In this document: positions 56,816 through 64,000 of the stretch, piece by piece | Layout of the letters: every line of letters starts with the position of its first letter | How positions within the stretch are numbered: position 1 is the first letter of the stretch | Assembly (NCBI GenBank): GCA_017463985.1 | Contig: JAFUEH010000007.1 | Span: 1-64,000, forward strand | DNA from: Eubacterium sp. | Lineage (GTDB): Bacteria; Bacillota; Clostridia; Oscillospirales; Acutalibacteraceae | Direction of reading: 5' to 3' | Length of the DNA stretch: 64,000 nt | Notes under the pieces: generated by a model | Database searches by the model: none | What the model was told of the DNA's origin: nothing | The model's input: only the letters and a program-made list of their open reading frames with translations | Made by a program: the position numbers and the translations under genes

Positions 56816-56843
56816 TTTTACCACATCCTGAAAATAATGCAAT
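56816..56843 (-). promoter_or_regulatory. Promoter of the alcohol dehydrogenase gene
   Basis: Minus-strand TTGCAT, 16-base spacer, TAAAAT. Confidence 0.55.
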
Positions 56844-56845
56844 AG

Positions 56846-56861
56846 GTAATTTGAATTACCG
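56846..56861. promoter_or_regulatory. Operator-like palindrome upstream of the ADH promoter
   Basis: GGTAATTTGAATTACC, two perfect 7-base arms around TG, ends two bases from the -35. It is compatible with a dimeric repressor or activator site. Confidence 0.4.
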
Positions 56862-56906
56862 TGCGCGGCAGTCGGTTGCGGCGACGTTTTTTGAGACAGC
56901 TTTATC

Positions 56907-56935
56907 TCGACAAAGCCAAAAATATATGCTATAAT
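56907..56935 (+). promoter_or_regulatory. Sigma-A promoter of sialidase-like gene with short leader
   Basis: TCGACA, 17-base spacer, perfect TATAAT. The -10 overlaps an upstream in-frame ATG at 56934, which therefore cannot be the start; the transcript should begin near AGGTGATATTATG. Confidence 0.65.
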
Positions 56936-56951
56936 GGCGTCAGGTGATATT

Positions 56952-58190
56952 ATGGAACAAAAATATAATTACTATTCTCCCTCTATGCTCAGCGTTGACG
57001 GTACGCTGGTAACGGTGAGCTGCCGCGCCAAGGCCGGCGCACAGTGGGGCTTTATTCAGCTTTTATGCGAACGCCAGCGGACGGACGGCACCGGCCAGAC
57101 CTCCACCGTGATCTGCTCCCCGCCGGCGAGAGTCATTAACAGTGAACCGGACAATACCAAAACCGCTTTTTTCACTGCGCCTGCAACCGCGCTGACGAAG
57201 GACGGTAGCATTATTCTGCTTTCTGCCTTTTTCCCGGAATCAAAGGGCTGTGCGGACAAGCATCTGTTGGAAAAGAAAAAGATCGCCTGCGCCTACCATG
57301 ACGGCAAACGCTATCCGCTGATTTACGACAGGGACGGCAACTTTTTCTATATTCTGGATGACGGCAGCGTGATCGACCGGCACAAGCAGCCGACAGCCTA
57401 TACTGTGGAGCCGCTTGGCGAGCTGTACAAGAACGGGGAGTATGTCGGCAACATCTATCTCAACGGCGCCAAAGGCAAGCCAGACCGTGAAAATCAGACG
57501 ACCCACGGCGCACCGCTGAAAGCGCCGAAGCGCAGCTACCTGCTCATGTTCCGTTCGAGCGACGGCGGCAAGACCTGGTCCGCGCCAAAGGATATTACCC
57601 CGTTTATTCTCAGCGACAAGGACAGCCCGTACCTGGTGACGGCCTCCGGCGCCGCACTGACGACCGACAGCGGCAGACTGATCTTTACGCTGAAAAGTGA
57701 AAAAGAGAATATCTGTATTTATACCGATGACGGCGGCGAAACCTGGTGCCGCAACCAGCGCCAGCCCTTCACCGGTACAAAGGGCGACTGGATCGCTTAC
57801 GAAACACCCGACCGCCATCTGCACGCCGTGGCCAACAACGGCGGCAAGCTCAGCGCCGGTCTTTCCGGTGATAACGGCATCCTTTGGATGAAGGGCGATA
57901 AGCCGCGGCTGAAAGCCGGCAGCGGCGCTTTTGGATGTCTTGTGACAGAGGATAAGGTGCTGATCTCACACCCTGCGCCAAAGAGCGCAGCCGCCGGTAT
58001 TACCGTCGGTGATTTCGTTTTCGATAAAAAGGGTGGCTATAAGAGCACTGCGTGGCGCCGCGAGGAAGCCTTGCTGGAGCAGCCGATCGGCGCCTCCACC
58101 CTCGCCAAGCTCGATGAGGAAACCGTCGCAATCGCTTACGAGGACACTGCCGCCGGCGATATTAAAATTGAATTTATTAAACTGAAGTAA
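56952..58190 (+). CDS. Sialidase/BNR-repeat-like protein
   Basis: 412 residues from ATG 56952 (AGGTGAT upstream). Two Asp-box motifs, SSDGGKTWSAP and TDDGGETWCR, sit in a beta-propeller-like sequence of the sialidase (GH33-like) superfamily; TENSE-type arginine triad residues were not securely identified. No signal peptide, so it would act inside the cell or be exported by another route. Monocistronic, with an own promoter and hairpin after it. Neuraminidase, a related glycoside hydrolase or a non-enzymatic BNR protein are all possible. Confidence 0.7.
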   Translation: MEQKYNYYSPSMLSVDGTLVTVSCRAKAGAQWGFIQLLCERQRTDGTGQTSTVICSPPARVINSEPDNTKTAFFTAPATALTKDGSIILLSAFFPESKGCADKHLLEKKKIACAYHDGKRYPLIYDRDGNFFYILDDGSVIDRHKQPTAYTVEPLGELYKNGEYVGNIYLNGAKGKPDRENQTTHGAPLKAPKRSYLLMFRSSDGGKTWSAPKDITPFILSDKDSPYLVTASGAALTTDSGRLIFTLKSEKENICIYTDDGGETWCRNQRQPFTGTKGDWIAYETPDRHLHAVANNGGKLSAGLSGDNGILWMKGDKPRLKAGSGAFGCLVTEDKVLISHPAPKSAAAGITVGDFVFDKKGGYKSTAWRREEALLEQPIGASTLAKLDEETVAIAYEDTAAGDIKIEFIKLK

Positions 58191-58211
58191 CGATACGCTA
58201 CTGACAGAAAG

Positions 58212-58240
58212 AGCCGCCGAGATGCATCGGCGGCTATGTT
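58212..58240. terminator. Perfect 9-bp hairpin between convergent genes
   Basis: AGCCGCCGA, GATGCA, TCGGCGGCT, then ATGTTGATTT on plus. The tail is T-poor, so termination may be partial. Confidence 0.6.
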
Positions 58241-58247
58241 GATTTCA

Positions 58248-58994
58248 TTAAAACTGATATTGGTACGGGAAGCCGTAGACCTCATAAGAGCCTACCTCGT
58301 CCGCATTAAACTCATAAGCGGTACTGCCGGTTTCAAAGCCCATCTTTTCGCCGGCGCCAAGCTCATTATCCAAAATAGTAAACTCCTGTGCCAGGAAATT
58401 ACCGTCAGTATCATACAGGTTTGCTACCACGTAAGCCATTGACTCAGCAGTATCGGTCGTATTCTCTACGCGTCCTACAACGTGTGCGCTGTTGTATTCC
58501 TGATCCTTCACCTGAATCTCTGACAGCTCATAACGGATACAATCCACTGTCGCCTTTTCCACATCGACATGCGGTACCACCGTCAGACCGTCCTCACTGC
58601 CGCCGTCGAAAAGTGTTTCTTCATAATAGTAAGCGGTTTCACCCGGCTGTAAGACCTGTGGGTAAACACTGACCATGGATATACTCTGCACCAACGTTCC
58701 GGACGCATCCTCTACATCAATCGTTCCGGTGGAAAGGTATAAATCGGTAGTACCCGTATTTTTCACCGGTACAGCGACCATGATCCATTTCGTATCAATG
58801 CTGTTCGTCCACACCCGAACAATGCCGTCGCCTAGCTCGTACTCCGCCGTGTCTGCTGCAACAGTAACATCGCCGGCAGCCGTGGTGTCGCTATCGGTTT
58901 TTTCAGTTGCGTCAGTGGAACCGCTGCCGATCGCAAAGGCACTGAACAACAGCAACGCCAACACCAGGCACAATACTCTAATTCCTTTTTTCAT
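58248..58994 (-). CDS. Secreted FxLYD-type domain protein
   Basis: 248 residues. Signal peptide MKKGIRVLCLVLALLLFSAF without a clear lipobox Cys, then a Thr/Asp-rich linker and two beta-sandwich-like parts; the second contains AHVVGRVENTTDTAESMAYV and VANLYDTDGNFLAQ, which resemble the FxLYD domain of Firmicutes surface proteins. ATG 58994 is chosen because GGAGG is 7 bases upstream. It overlaps the VanZ-like gene by 17 bases and is co-transcribed from 59487-59515. Confidence 0.8.
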   Translation of the reverse strand: MKKGIRVLCLVLALLLFSAFAIGSGSTDATEKTDSDTTAAGDVTVAADTAEYELGDGIVRVWTNSIDTKWIMVAVPVKNTGTTDLYLSTGTIDVEDASGTLVQSISMVSVYPQVLQPGETAYYYEETLFDGGSEDGLTVVPHVDVEKATVDCIRYELSEIQVKDQEYNSAHVVGRVENTTDTAESMAYVVANLYDTDGNFLAQEFTILDNELGAGEKMGFETGSTAYEFNADEVGSYEVYGFPYQYQF

Positions 58995-59463
58995 ACATAG
59001 ACCTCCAAATAAAATAATTAAAACCAGCCATCGTAATGGCAAGAATTTCCGTTACTATGTCCCAAGCGTCAAAGGTGCCGCGCAAAATGCGGCCTGCCTG
59101 TAACAGCTCTAAGCAGACCGACAGCACAGCCGACAGAAGCATCGACAGCCACAGGAACCGTTTGCGCCAAGGCAACAGCAGCGCAACACAGCTTTCCAGC
59201 GCAAACGCCCATAAACCGTCACACAGATAATTGCGCACAAAGCGCCAAAAGCGGCGCTGCAGCAGGATAGCTGACCGGTCAGGCAGAGCGCCCAAAAGAA
59301 ACCGATGTGCCAGCCAGTCGGCAATCCGCGTATCAGGCGCTAACACCAGATACAGCCCTGCGCCGAAGACCAGCGGCAAGAGAATATTCACCACCGCAAA
59401 AAGCCAACTGTGATATTTCGCATTTTTCGTTTTTGACTGTTCCATGGCTTGCGGTCCCATCAT
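58978..59463 (-). CDS. VanZ-like membrane protein
   Basis: 161 residues with four to five hydrophobic segments (YHSWLFAVVNILLPLVFGAG, ALESCVALLLPWR, FLWLSMLLSAVLSVCLEL). The segment VCLELLQAGRILRGTFDAWDI matches the conserved ELLQ..-R-G-FD-DI pattern of VanZ-like proteins (compare DELHQLFVDGR at 35546-36025). N-terminal residues are charged and it starts at ATG 59463 with AAAGG upstream. Strong promoter TTGACA-17-TAAAAT. Function unknown. Confidence 0.75.
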   Translation of the reverse strand: MMGPQAMEQSKTKNAKYHSWLFAVVNILLPLVFGAGLYLVLAPDTRIADWLAHRFLLGALPDRSAILLQRRFWRFVRNYLCDGLWAFALESCVALLLPWRKRFLWLSMLLSAVLSVCLELLQAGRILRGTFDAWDIVTEILAITMAGFNYFIWRSMYEKRN

Positions 59464-59486
59464 CGGCAGCGCCTTTCTTTAGTAGT

Positions 59487-59515
59487 ATTTTATCCTACTT
59501 TATACGATTTGTCAA
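59487..59515 (-). promoter_or_regulatory. Sigma-A promoter of VanZ-like gene
   Basis: Minus-strand consensus TTGACA, 17-base spacer, TAAAAT. Confidence 0.8.
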
Positions 59516-59558
59516 GACAATATCTCCTTTTGTGTTACACTAATAACGAGGTGAGGAC

Positions 59559-59705
59559 ATGAAGCCGTTAAAAGAAAAAATCAGCATCACGATCGACGCT
59601 GATCTGTTGGCAAAGCTCAAGGAGCTGGCGGAGGAGGATGACCGCTCCCTTTCGCAATATATTAACATCGCCCTGAAGAAGCACACGGAGAGGTTAAAAA
59701 AATAA
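59559..59705 (+). CDS. 48-residue ribbon-helix-helix protein
   Basis: Small Arc/CopG-type DNA-binding protein: KISITIDADLLAKLKELA then EEDDRSLSQYINIALKK, the classic strand-helix-helix spacing. GAGGTGAGG precedes the ATG. It stands alone without a toxin gene, so it may be a repressor of its own or the divergent VanZ-like gene rather than an antitoxin. It is short but the RHH pattern and strong terminator directly after it (59705-59734) support expression. Confidence 0.8.
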   Translation: MKPLKEKISITIDADLLAKLKELAEEDDRSLSQYINIALKKHTERLKK

Positions 59706-59734
59706 ACGCTGTTCGGCAGAACAGCGTTATTTTT
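59705..59734. terminator. Bidirectional terminator
   Basis: AACGCTGTTC, GGCA, GAACAGCGTT, then ATTTTT on plus and TATTTTTTT on minus. It serves both the RHH gene and the ferredoxin gene. Confidence 0.9.
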
Positions 59735-59745
59735 ATGTTCTTGCA

Positions 59746-59916
59746 TTATGCCTGAGCAGGAGCACCTACAGGGCAAACACCTTCACACGCACCGCACTCG
59801 ATGCAGGTGTCAGCGTCGATAACATACTTGTCATCGCCTTCTGTAATAGCGCCAACAGGACATTCAGCAGCACAAGCGCCGCAGGAAATGCAATCGTCAG
59901 AAATTGCGTATGCCAT
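59746..59916 (-). CDS. 2[4Fe-4S] ferredoxin
   Basis: 56-residue clostridial-type ferredoxin with two CxxCxxCxxxCP clusters (Cys 9/12/15/19 and 38/41/44/48), each holding a [4Fe-4S] centre. GGAGG is 7 bases upstream of the ATG. It is an electron carrier for pyruvate:ferredoxin oxidoreductase or hydrogenase, genes not present here. Monocistronic with own promoter (59967-59995) and terminator. Confidence 0.96.
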   Translation of the reverse strand: MAYAISDDCISCGACAAECPVGAITEGDDKYVIDADTCIECGACEGVCPVGAPAQA

Positions 59917-59966
59917 AACATTACCTCCACTTAAGATTAAGATAAGTCCATATTCCTATCACAAAT

Positions 59967-59995
59967 ACTATAACAAATGAAGGGCTAAAATGCAA
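59967..59995 (-). promoter_or_regulatory. Sigma-A promoter of the ferredoxin gene
   Basis: Minus-strand TTGCAT, 17-base spacer, TATAGT, with an AT-rich upstream region. Confidence 0.65.
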
Positions 59996-60026
59996 TAGTT
60001 TTATCAAAATTTTTTAAAATTTTTAA

Positions 60027-60067
60027 ACGCCTGAAAGCTAGTGATTGCAACGCTTTCGGGCGTTTTT
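60027..60067 (-). terminator. Terminator of the ricT operon
   Basis: Minus-strand ACGCCCGAAAGC / GCTTTCAGGCGT with one G-U pair, followed by TTAAAAATTTT. It would also work on plus (GTTTTTGC). Confidence 0.75.
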
Positions 60068-60082
60068 GCAGTTAGCACGTGC

Positions 60083-60907
60083 TTACTGACGACCGCCCTT
60101 CTTCACCACGCGCACCTCGTCGCGGTTCACGACGATCGGCGCGCCGTCAGGCATATTATTCAGCTGTACCTTGAGCTGACCGGTCAGCACGGCGGCGTCC
60201 ACTACCACGCCTCTGCCCTCACGGCAATCCACCACGGTGCCCTTTTGCGGTGTGATCTTATTTAGGTATTCATAAGAATTCTGCTCATATTTCAGGCAGC
60301 ACATCAGCCTGCCGCAGGTGCCGCTGATTTTTCCCGGGGAAAGCGACAGTCCCTGCTCCTTCGCCATTTTAATAGAAACGGAATGGAAATCGTTCAGGAA
60401 CGTGGAGCAGCAAAACGGTCTGCCGCAGATACCGAGACCGCCGAGCATTTTCGCCTCATCCCTGACGCCGATCTGACGCAGCTCGATACGGGTATGGAAT
60501 TCACTCGCAAGGTCCTTGACCAGCTCACGGAAATCGATCCTGCCGTCAGCCGTAAAATAGAAAACGATCTTAGAGCCGTCAAAGGTGTATTCCACCTCTG
60601 TCAGATCCATTGCCAGGCCGTGGTTTTCGATCTTCCGGCGGCAAACGGCGTACGCTTCCTTTTCCTTTTCCTTATTCAGCTGGAGCTGACGTTTATCCTT
60701 CTCGGTCGCCACACGCAGCATCGGCTTCAAGGGCGTCACCACCTCGTCGTCCGGCACCTCTTTTACGCCGCTGGACGCCACGCCGCATTCCACGCCGCGT
60801 GCCGTTTCAACAACGACCAGCTCCCCTTTCTTAACGTCCATCCCCTTGGGGTCAAAATAATACACTTTTCCTGTGTCCTTAAAACGGACACCAACTACTT
60901 TTATCAT
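60083..60907 (-). CDS. ricT: RicT/YaaT-like PSP1 domain protein
   Basis: 274 residues. PSP1 domain (about 15-110; VGVRFKDTGKVYYFDPKG, VVVETARGVECG) and a Cys-rich segment GRPFCCSTF plus TCGRLMCC that in the Bacillus RicA-RicF-RicT complex binds Fe-S clusters. The complex promotes mRNA maturation and sporulation/competence phosphorelay. In this Firmicutes cluster it follows holB, as expected. RicF and RicA genes are not in the window. Confidence 0.9.
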   Translation of the reverse strand: MIKVVGVRFKDTGKVYYFDPKGMDVKKGELVVVETARGVECGVASSGVKEVPDDEVVTPLKPMLRVATEKDKRQLQLNKEKEKEAYAVCRRKIENHGLAMDLTEVEYTFDGSKIVFYFTADGRIDFRELVKDLASEFHTRIELRQIGVRDEAKMLGGLGICGRPFCCSTFLNDFHSVSIKMAKEQGLSLSPGKISGTCGRLMCCLKYEQNSYEYLNKITPQKGTVVDCREGRGVVVDAAVLTGQLKVQLNNMPDGAPIVVNRDEVRVVKKGGRQ

Positions 60908-60928
60908 AACTACTCTCCGTTTATTATG

Positions 60929-61909
60929 TTATCCGCGGGCATTCATCAGCTCCGTGCATACTCTCGTCATCATCAGCTGCATATTGGCGTTCACGAGCGT
61001 CAGCTGCTGCAGCCGATCCATCGCCTCCACCATTCTCATCAGCTTGGCGCGGCTGTAAGTGGCGGCCAGCTGCTCCGCCATCGCTGCGTTGCCGCTGAGC
61101 GGCTCACTGCTGCCGTAAACCAGCGCGTCGCGCAAAACCGTTTTGAACAGCGTCAGCGTCTGCGCCAGCAGCTCACGGTCCCAGCGGAACTCACTGCACG
61201 TTTTCAGCAGCCGGTATTCACTGCCGGACAGTAAGGCTTCGGCCATCCCGTTCGCCAGCTGATTGACCTTTGACAGCCGACCGTCGGACAGGCTCTCCAT
61301 TGCCTTGCCGAGATTACCGCCCCAGACCTCGCAGGCGTGCAGCGCCTCCTCGTGGCTGACCGACGGCATCTGCGCGCAGACATAATCCGCGCCCTGTGCA
61401 GCCGGCACGCCCTCCAGCGACAGCACCACGCAGCGCGACAGGACCGTTTCCAGCATGGCGGATTTATTTGTTGCCGTCAGCAAAAACAGTGCGTACGTCG
61501 GCGGCTCCTCTAATATTTTCAGGAGCGCATTCTGCGCCTCCGCCGACATACTTTGGCAGTTGCCGAGGATAAAAATACGCCAATCCGCCTCGTTCGGCCG
61601 CATAAAGGCGTCTCGCTTCACCTCGCGCACGCGGTCGATATGAAACGCCTTCACCCTGTCGGGCGCCGTATATTCATAAATATCGGGATGGATTCCCTTT
61701 TCGACCTTCGAGCACTGGGCGCAGTGACCGCACGGCTTTTCGCCTTCGCCTCTGCAGAAAAGGTTCAGCGCGATGTCGTGCGCCAGGGTGCGCTTACCGA
61801 TACCGGTCTCGCCCTCCAGCAAAACCGCATGCGGAAAATGCCCCGTCGCCATCATGTAGCGCAGCTGCTCCTTCAATTTTTCATTACCGATAAAATGATG
61901 AAATTCCAT
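60929..61909 (-). CDS. holB: DNA polymerase III delta' subunit
   Basis: Clamp-loader subunit, 326 residues. AAA+ N-domain with a modified P-loop LEGETGIGKRTLAHD, a zinc site CRGEGEKPCGHCAQC, and FILGNCQSMSAEAQNALLKI / TNKSAMLETVLSRC typical of delta'. C-terminal helical collar domain follows. Located between darA and ricT, the conserved order. Confidence 0.93.
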   Translation of the reverse strand: MEFHHFIGNEKLKEQLRYMMATGHFPHAVLLEGETGIGKRTLAHDIALNLFCRGEGEKPCGHCAQCSKVEKGIHPDIYEYTAPDRVKAFHIDRVREVKRDAFMRPNEADWRIFILGNCQSMSAEAQNALLKILEEPPTYALFLLTATNKSAMLETVLSRCVVLSLEGVPAAQGADYVCAQMPSVSHEEALHACEVWGGNLGKAMESLSDGRLSKVNQLANGMAEALLSGSEYRLLKTCSEFRWDRELLAQTLTLFKTVLRDALVYGSSEPLSGNAAMAEQLAATYSRAKLMRMVEAMDRLQQLTLVNANMQLMMTRVCTELMNARG

Positions 61910-61914
61910 GCTTT

Positions 61915-62238
61915 TTAGAATTTTTGGAAATTTTCGATATCCATCGTAAACGCTACGGCACCGCCCTCTTCCACGTCGACAGCCTGCTTGAGCAGCGAGC
62001 CGTGGAGCGTGCTGGTAACGCCCTGTGTTTTAACCATTCGCTTGGTGACGTGCTGCTTCAGAATATCGTACAGCTTTTCCACCCGTTCCTCGTCACAAGC
62101 AATTAAAATAGCGGTATGGCCGTCCACTAAGAACTGGCCGGTGGTGGAAATACGCGTGGCAAAATAACCGTTATCCGCAACGGCTGTCATGACACGCTCG
62201 GTATCTTTATTAGATATGATCGTCATAACCAGTTTCAT
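61915..62238 (-). CDS. darA: Cyclic-di-AMP receptor DarA (YaaQ)
   Basis: 107-residue PII-like trimeric protein that binds c-di-AMP. MKLVMTIISNKDTERVMTAV, NGYFATRISTTGQFL and HTAILIACDEERVE are family hallmarks. ATG 62238 gives the normal DarA length; an upstream TTG in frame would add eight residues. It lies between holB and an AEC transporter. In Bacillus it affects osmolyte-linked c-di-AMP signalling; the output is not known. Confidence 0.92.
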   Translation of the reverse strand: MKLVMTIISNKDTERVMTAVADNGYFATRISTTGQFLVDGHTAILIACDEERVEKLYDILKQHVTKRMVKTQGVTSTLHGSLLKQAVDVEEGGAVAFTMDIENFQKF

Positions 62239-62291
62239 GTTATCACTCTTTCTTTCATACAAGCCAAAAAGGCACTTCCATACGCTGACAC

Positions 62292-63230
62292 TTAAATCAC
62301 GGAGGACAGCGCTACGATCACCGGCATGGTAATAATGCCGAACACGCTGGTCTGTCCTACCAGCTCACTGGGCAGCTTCGTATCGTTATCATATTTCGCC
62401 GCATACATTGCCGTATTCGTAGCGATCGGCGCCGAGGCGGATACGGTCAGCGCTGTACGCATGCCGCCCTCCACGCCCAGCAGCTTAAACACCAGGAGCA
62501 TCGTCACGGGAATCACTATCAGTCTTAAAAAGGAGACCAGATAGATTTCTTTTTTGACAAAAATATTTTTAAAGTCGCAGTTCGCGAAGAAGGTGCCGAA
62601 CACGATCATCGCCATCGGTGAATTACAGGCCGCCACACGCGTCATGGCATCCGACAGAAAGCCCGGCAGATGCACCTGCAGCAAAAACAGCGGAATACCG
62701 ATGATCACGCTGATCGAGCCGGGGTTAAAAATCAGGTTTTTCAGATTGATCTTCGCCTTTCCGCCGGAAATTTCATGAATACCGTAGGTAAAGGCAAACA
62801 CGTTAAACACAGCCACATAGCAGGAGGAATAGAACACGCCCTCTTTGCCGACAACGCTCTCCGCCAGCGGCAGCGCTAAGAACGCCGCATTGGAAAAGGT
62901 AATGGCATAGTGGTAGATGCCGCGGATCATCCTGTCCGTCCGCCGGAAGGACAGCGCGGAGATACCGACGCCCAGCAGGTGCGTCAGCACCGCCAGACCG
63001 AAGGCGATCGCCAGCCCGCGGATATGCTCCGGCGTGCGCTCCATGTTGAGGAAGGTGTTGATGATCGCCACCGGCAGGATCATGTTAAATAACAGATCTA
63101 CCAGCCGCTTACCGTCCGCTTGGGTAAATATTTTGGTTTTATCCGCTGCAAAGCCGACGGCCGCAATCAGATACAGCACACCAACCTGCATGGCCACCGT
63201 TGTCAGGTTACTAAAGAAGTTATTCAACAA
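62292..63230 (-). CDS. AEC family transporter
   Basis: 312-residue auxin-efflux-carrier-type membrane protein with about ten hydrophobic segments. LLFNMILPVAIINTFLNMER near the first hairpin, AFLALPLAESVVGKEG, NPGSISVIIGIPLF and SAPIATNTAMYAAKYD near the end are typical. These carriers often export malate or other organic acids; the substrate here is unknown. The gene begins 2 bases after the upstream membrane protein, so it belongs to the same operon. Confidence 0.9.
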   Translation of the reverse strand: MLNNFFSNLTTVAMQVGVLYLIAAVGFAADKTKIFTQADGKRLVDLLFNMILPVAIINTFLNMERTPEHIRGLAIAFGLAVLTHLLGVGISALSFRRTDRMIRGIYHYAITFSNAAFLALPLAESVVGKEGVFYSSCYVAVFNVFAFTYGIHEISGGKAKINLKNLIFNPGSISVIIGIPLFLLQVHLPGFLSDAMTRVAACNSPMAMIVFGTFFANCDFKNIFVKKEIYLVSFLRLIVIPVTMLLVFKLLGVEGGMRTALTVSASAPIATNTAMYAAKYDNDTKLPSELVGQTSVFGIITMPVIVALSSVI

Positions 63231-63232
63231 GG

Positions 63233-64000
63233 TCAGTTATTCTCCATGCTTGCATTTAACATAATATTTTTTTCGAGCGCAAAGGCAAAGCTGCCGATAA
63301 GCAGCACCGCCGCCGCTGTCACGGTATCCGGTTCCCCAAGCTGCAGCGCCCCGTCAAGGAGCAGCATCAGCGTGTCAAAAAAGAACAGCTCCGCCAGCAG
63401 CACCAGCAATCTGTTAAAAAACACGGTCATGCGCATCACACTGCCGCCGCGCGCCAGCTCCAGCAGTAAGAAGAAGCTCCATAACAGCGCCGCCGCCGTC
63501 AAGGCGTACTGCAGCACCGTGTGCGGCGTTCTGCGCACCGCGTCGGTCGCGCTGATCAGCGCCAGCATCCGACCGATCGCCCACAGCACCGGCACGAGGT
63601 GCATCCACCGCACCGTGCGAAAATCATAGCGCTGCGAAGCATAGCTCAGCCCCACTAAGCAGTAGTAAAAGCTGGACAGTAGCGCACCGGCAGCCGTGAT
63701 ACACAGCGGCGCAAAGCCGGCAAAGATATGGTAGGCACCGGACGCAACGCTTTGATAGATCAGATGGCAGTGCAACACAAAATCCGCAAAAAAGCCGACT
63801 GCCGCCGTATAGGCAAACCAGTGCAGCCGCCACCGGTTATCGGGCGAAAAGGCCGCCGTCTGATACGGTGTACGCAGGCTGTCCCACAGCTGCAGCAGCA
63901 CCGCCGCACCGATCAAGGCATACAGCGCCGCCTCCGCCGCCGTGCCGGCCGCCGTAAACAGCATATACGCACGAAGCGCCAGCGCCGCAGCCGCACAGCC
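63233..64000 (-). CDS. Partial membrane protein running off the window
   Basis: The frame is open from 64000 (GCAAAALALRAY before an internal Met) to the stop at 63233, so at least 255 residues and the true start lies outside. About six hydrophobic segments, a cluster of aromatic residues (HCHLIYQS, YHIFAGFAPL) and a Leu-rich end. No family is recognised. It ends two bases before the AEC gene, suggesting that the operon continues upstream. Confidence 0.75.
   Translation of the reverse strand, partial: GCAAAALALRAYMLFTAAGTAAEAALYALIGAAVLLQLWDSLRTPYQTAAFSPDNRWRLHWFAYTAAVGFFADFVLHCHLIYQSVASGAYHIFAGFAPLCITAAGALLSSFYYCLVGLSYASQRYDFRTVRWMHLVPVLWAIGRMLALISATDAVRRTPHTVLQYALTAAALLWSFFLLLELARGGSVMRMTVFFNRLLVLLAELFFFDTLMLLLDGALQLGEPDTVTAAAVLLIGSFAFALEKNIMLNASMENN

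Noticed and set aside
1-64000. tRNA, rRNA, tmRNA or other stable RNA genes
   Set aside because: No cloverleaf with GGTTCGA-type TpsiC arm or rRNA segment was recognised in any intergenic stretch.

Overview
The window is chromosomal DNA of a low-to-moderate GC Gram-positive anaerobe, most likely a gut Clostridia (Oscillospirales/Ruminococcaceae-like). This is inferred from a Firmicutes-type DNA-maintenance cluster (darA-holB-ricT), lipoboxed lipoproteins, BspA-like leucine-rich repeats, choline-binding-type cell-wall repeats, a fused ECF transporter ATPase, formate-THF ligase, ferredoxin, sigma-A promoters with 16-18 bp spacers and strong Shine-Dalgarno sites. No rRNA, tRNA, CRISPR array or intact transposase was found.

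Layout. 0-5 kb: a minus-strand arabinose operon (FGGY kinase, araA, araD) with a small lipoprotein after it and a membrane protein before it. 5-11 kb: a Thr/Lys-rich lipoprotein, the operon fhs-tsaE-tsaB-rpiB, and a divergent FtsW/RodA-type glycosyltransferase. Between that gene and the next lies a MITE-like insertion that has split a bidirectional terminator. 11-18 kb: a minus-strand run recD2, mreB-like, corrinoid adenosyltransferase, ecfT, fused ecfAA and an S component, which reads as a probable corrinoid ECF importer. 18-31 kb: rpoB-rpoC, rpsL, rpsG, fusA, tuf. rpoB is not preceded by rplJL, and the rpsL mRNA has a long structured leader. 31-34 kb: a secreted LRR protein with ten 46-residue repeats and cell-wall-binding repeats.

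34-40 kb: a plus-strand operon with an oligopeptide-binding lipoprotein, a VanZ-like protein, nagB, metG and tatD. Its 3' end carries the most unusual feature of the window, a tandem array of four long palindromes (39590-40023). Their arms differ from unit to unit but stay self-complementary, while the T-rich loops are conserved. 40-50 kb: a truncated membrane sensor-like gene, a large secreted PI-PLC-domain protein, an LCAT-like esterase with cell-wall-binding repeats and a GH3 glucosidase. 50-58 kb: a GH2 beta-galactosidase operon with NnrE/NnrD, a lipoprotein and a cysteine-peptidase-like protein, then an iron alcohol dehydrogenase and a sialidase-like protein. 58-64 kb: an FxLYD-type protein, a VanZ-like protein, a 48-residue ribbon-helix-helix protein, a ferredoxin, and ricT, holB, darA, an AEC transporter and a partial membrane protein.

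Together the genes describe a saccharolytic, host- or plant-glycan-using anaerobe: arabinose, beta-galactoside, beta-glucoside and possibly sialic-acid-type substrates feed ribulose-5-P, hexose and amino-sugar pathways, with large wall-attached or secreted proteins at the surface. All assignments come from reading the sequence; no database search was run.
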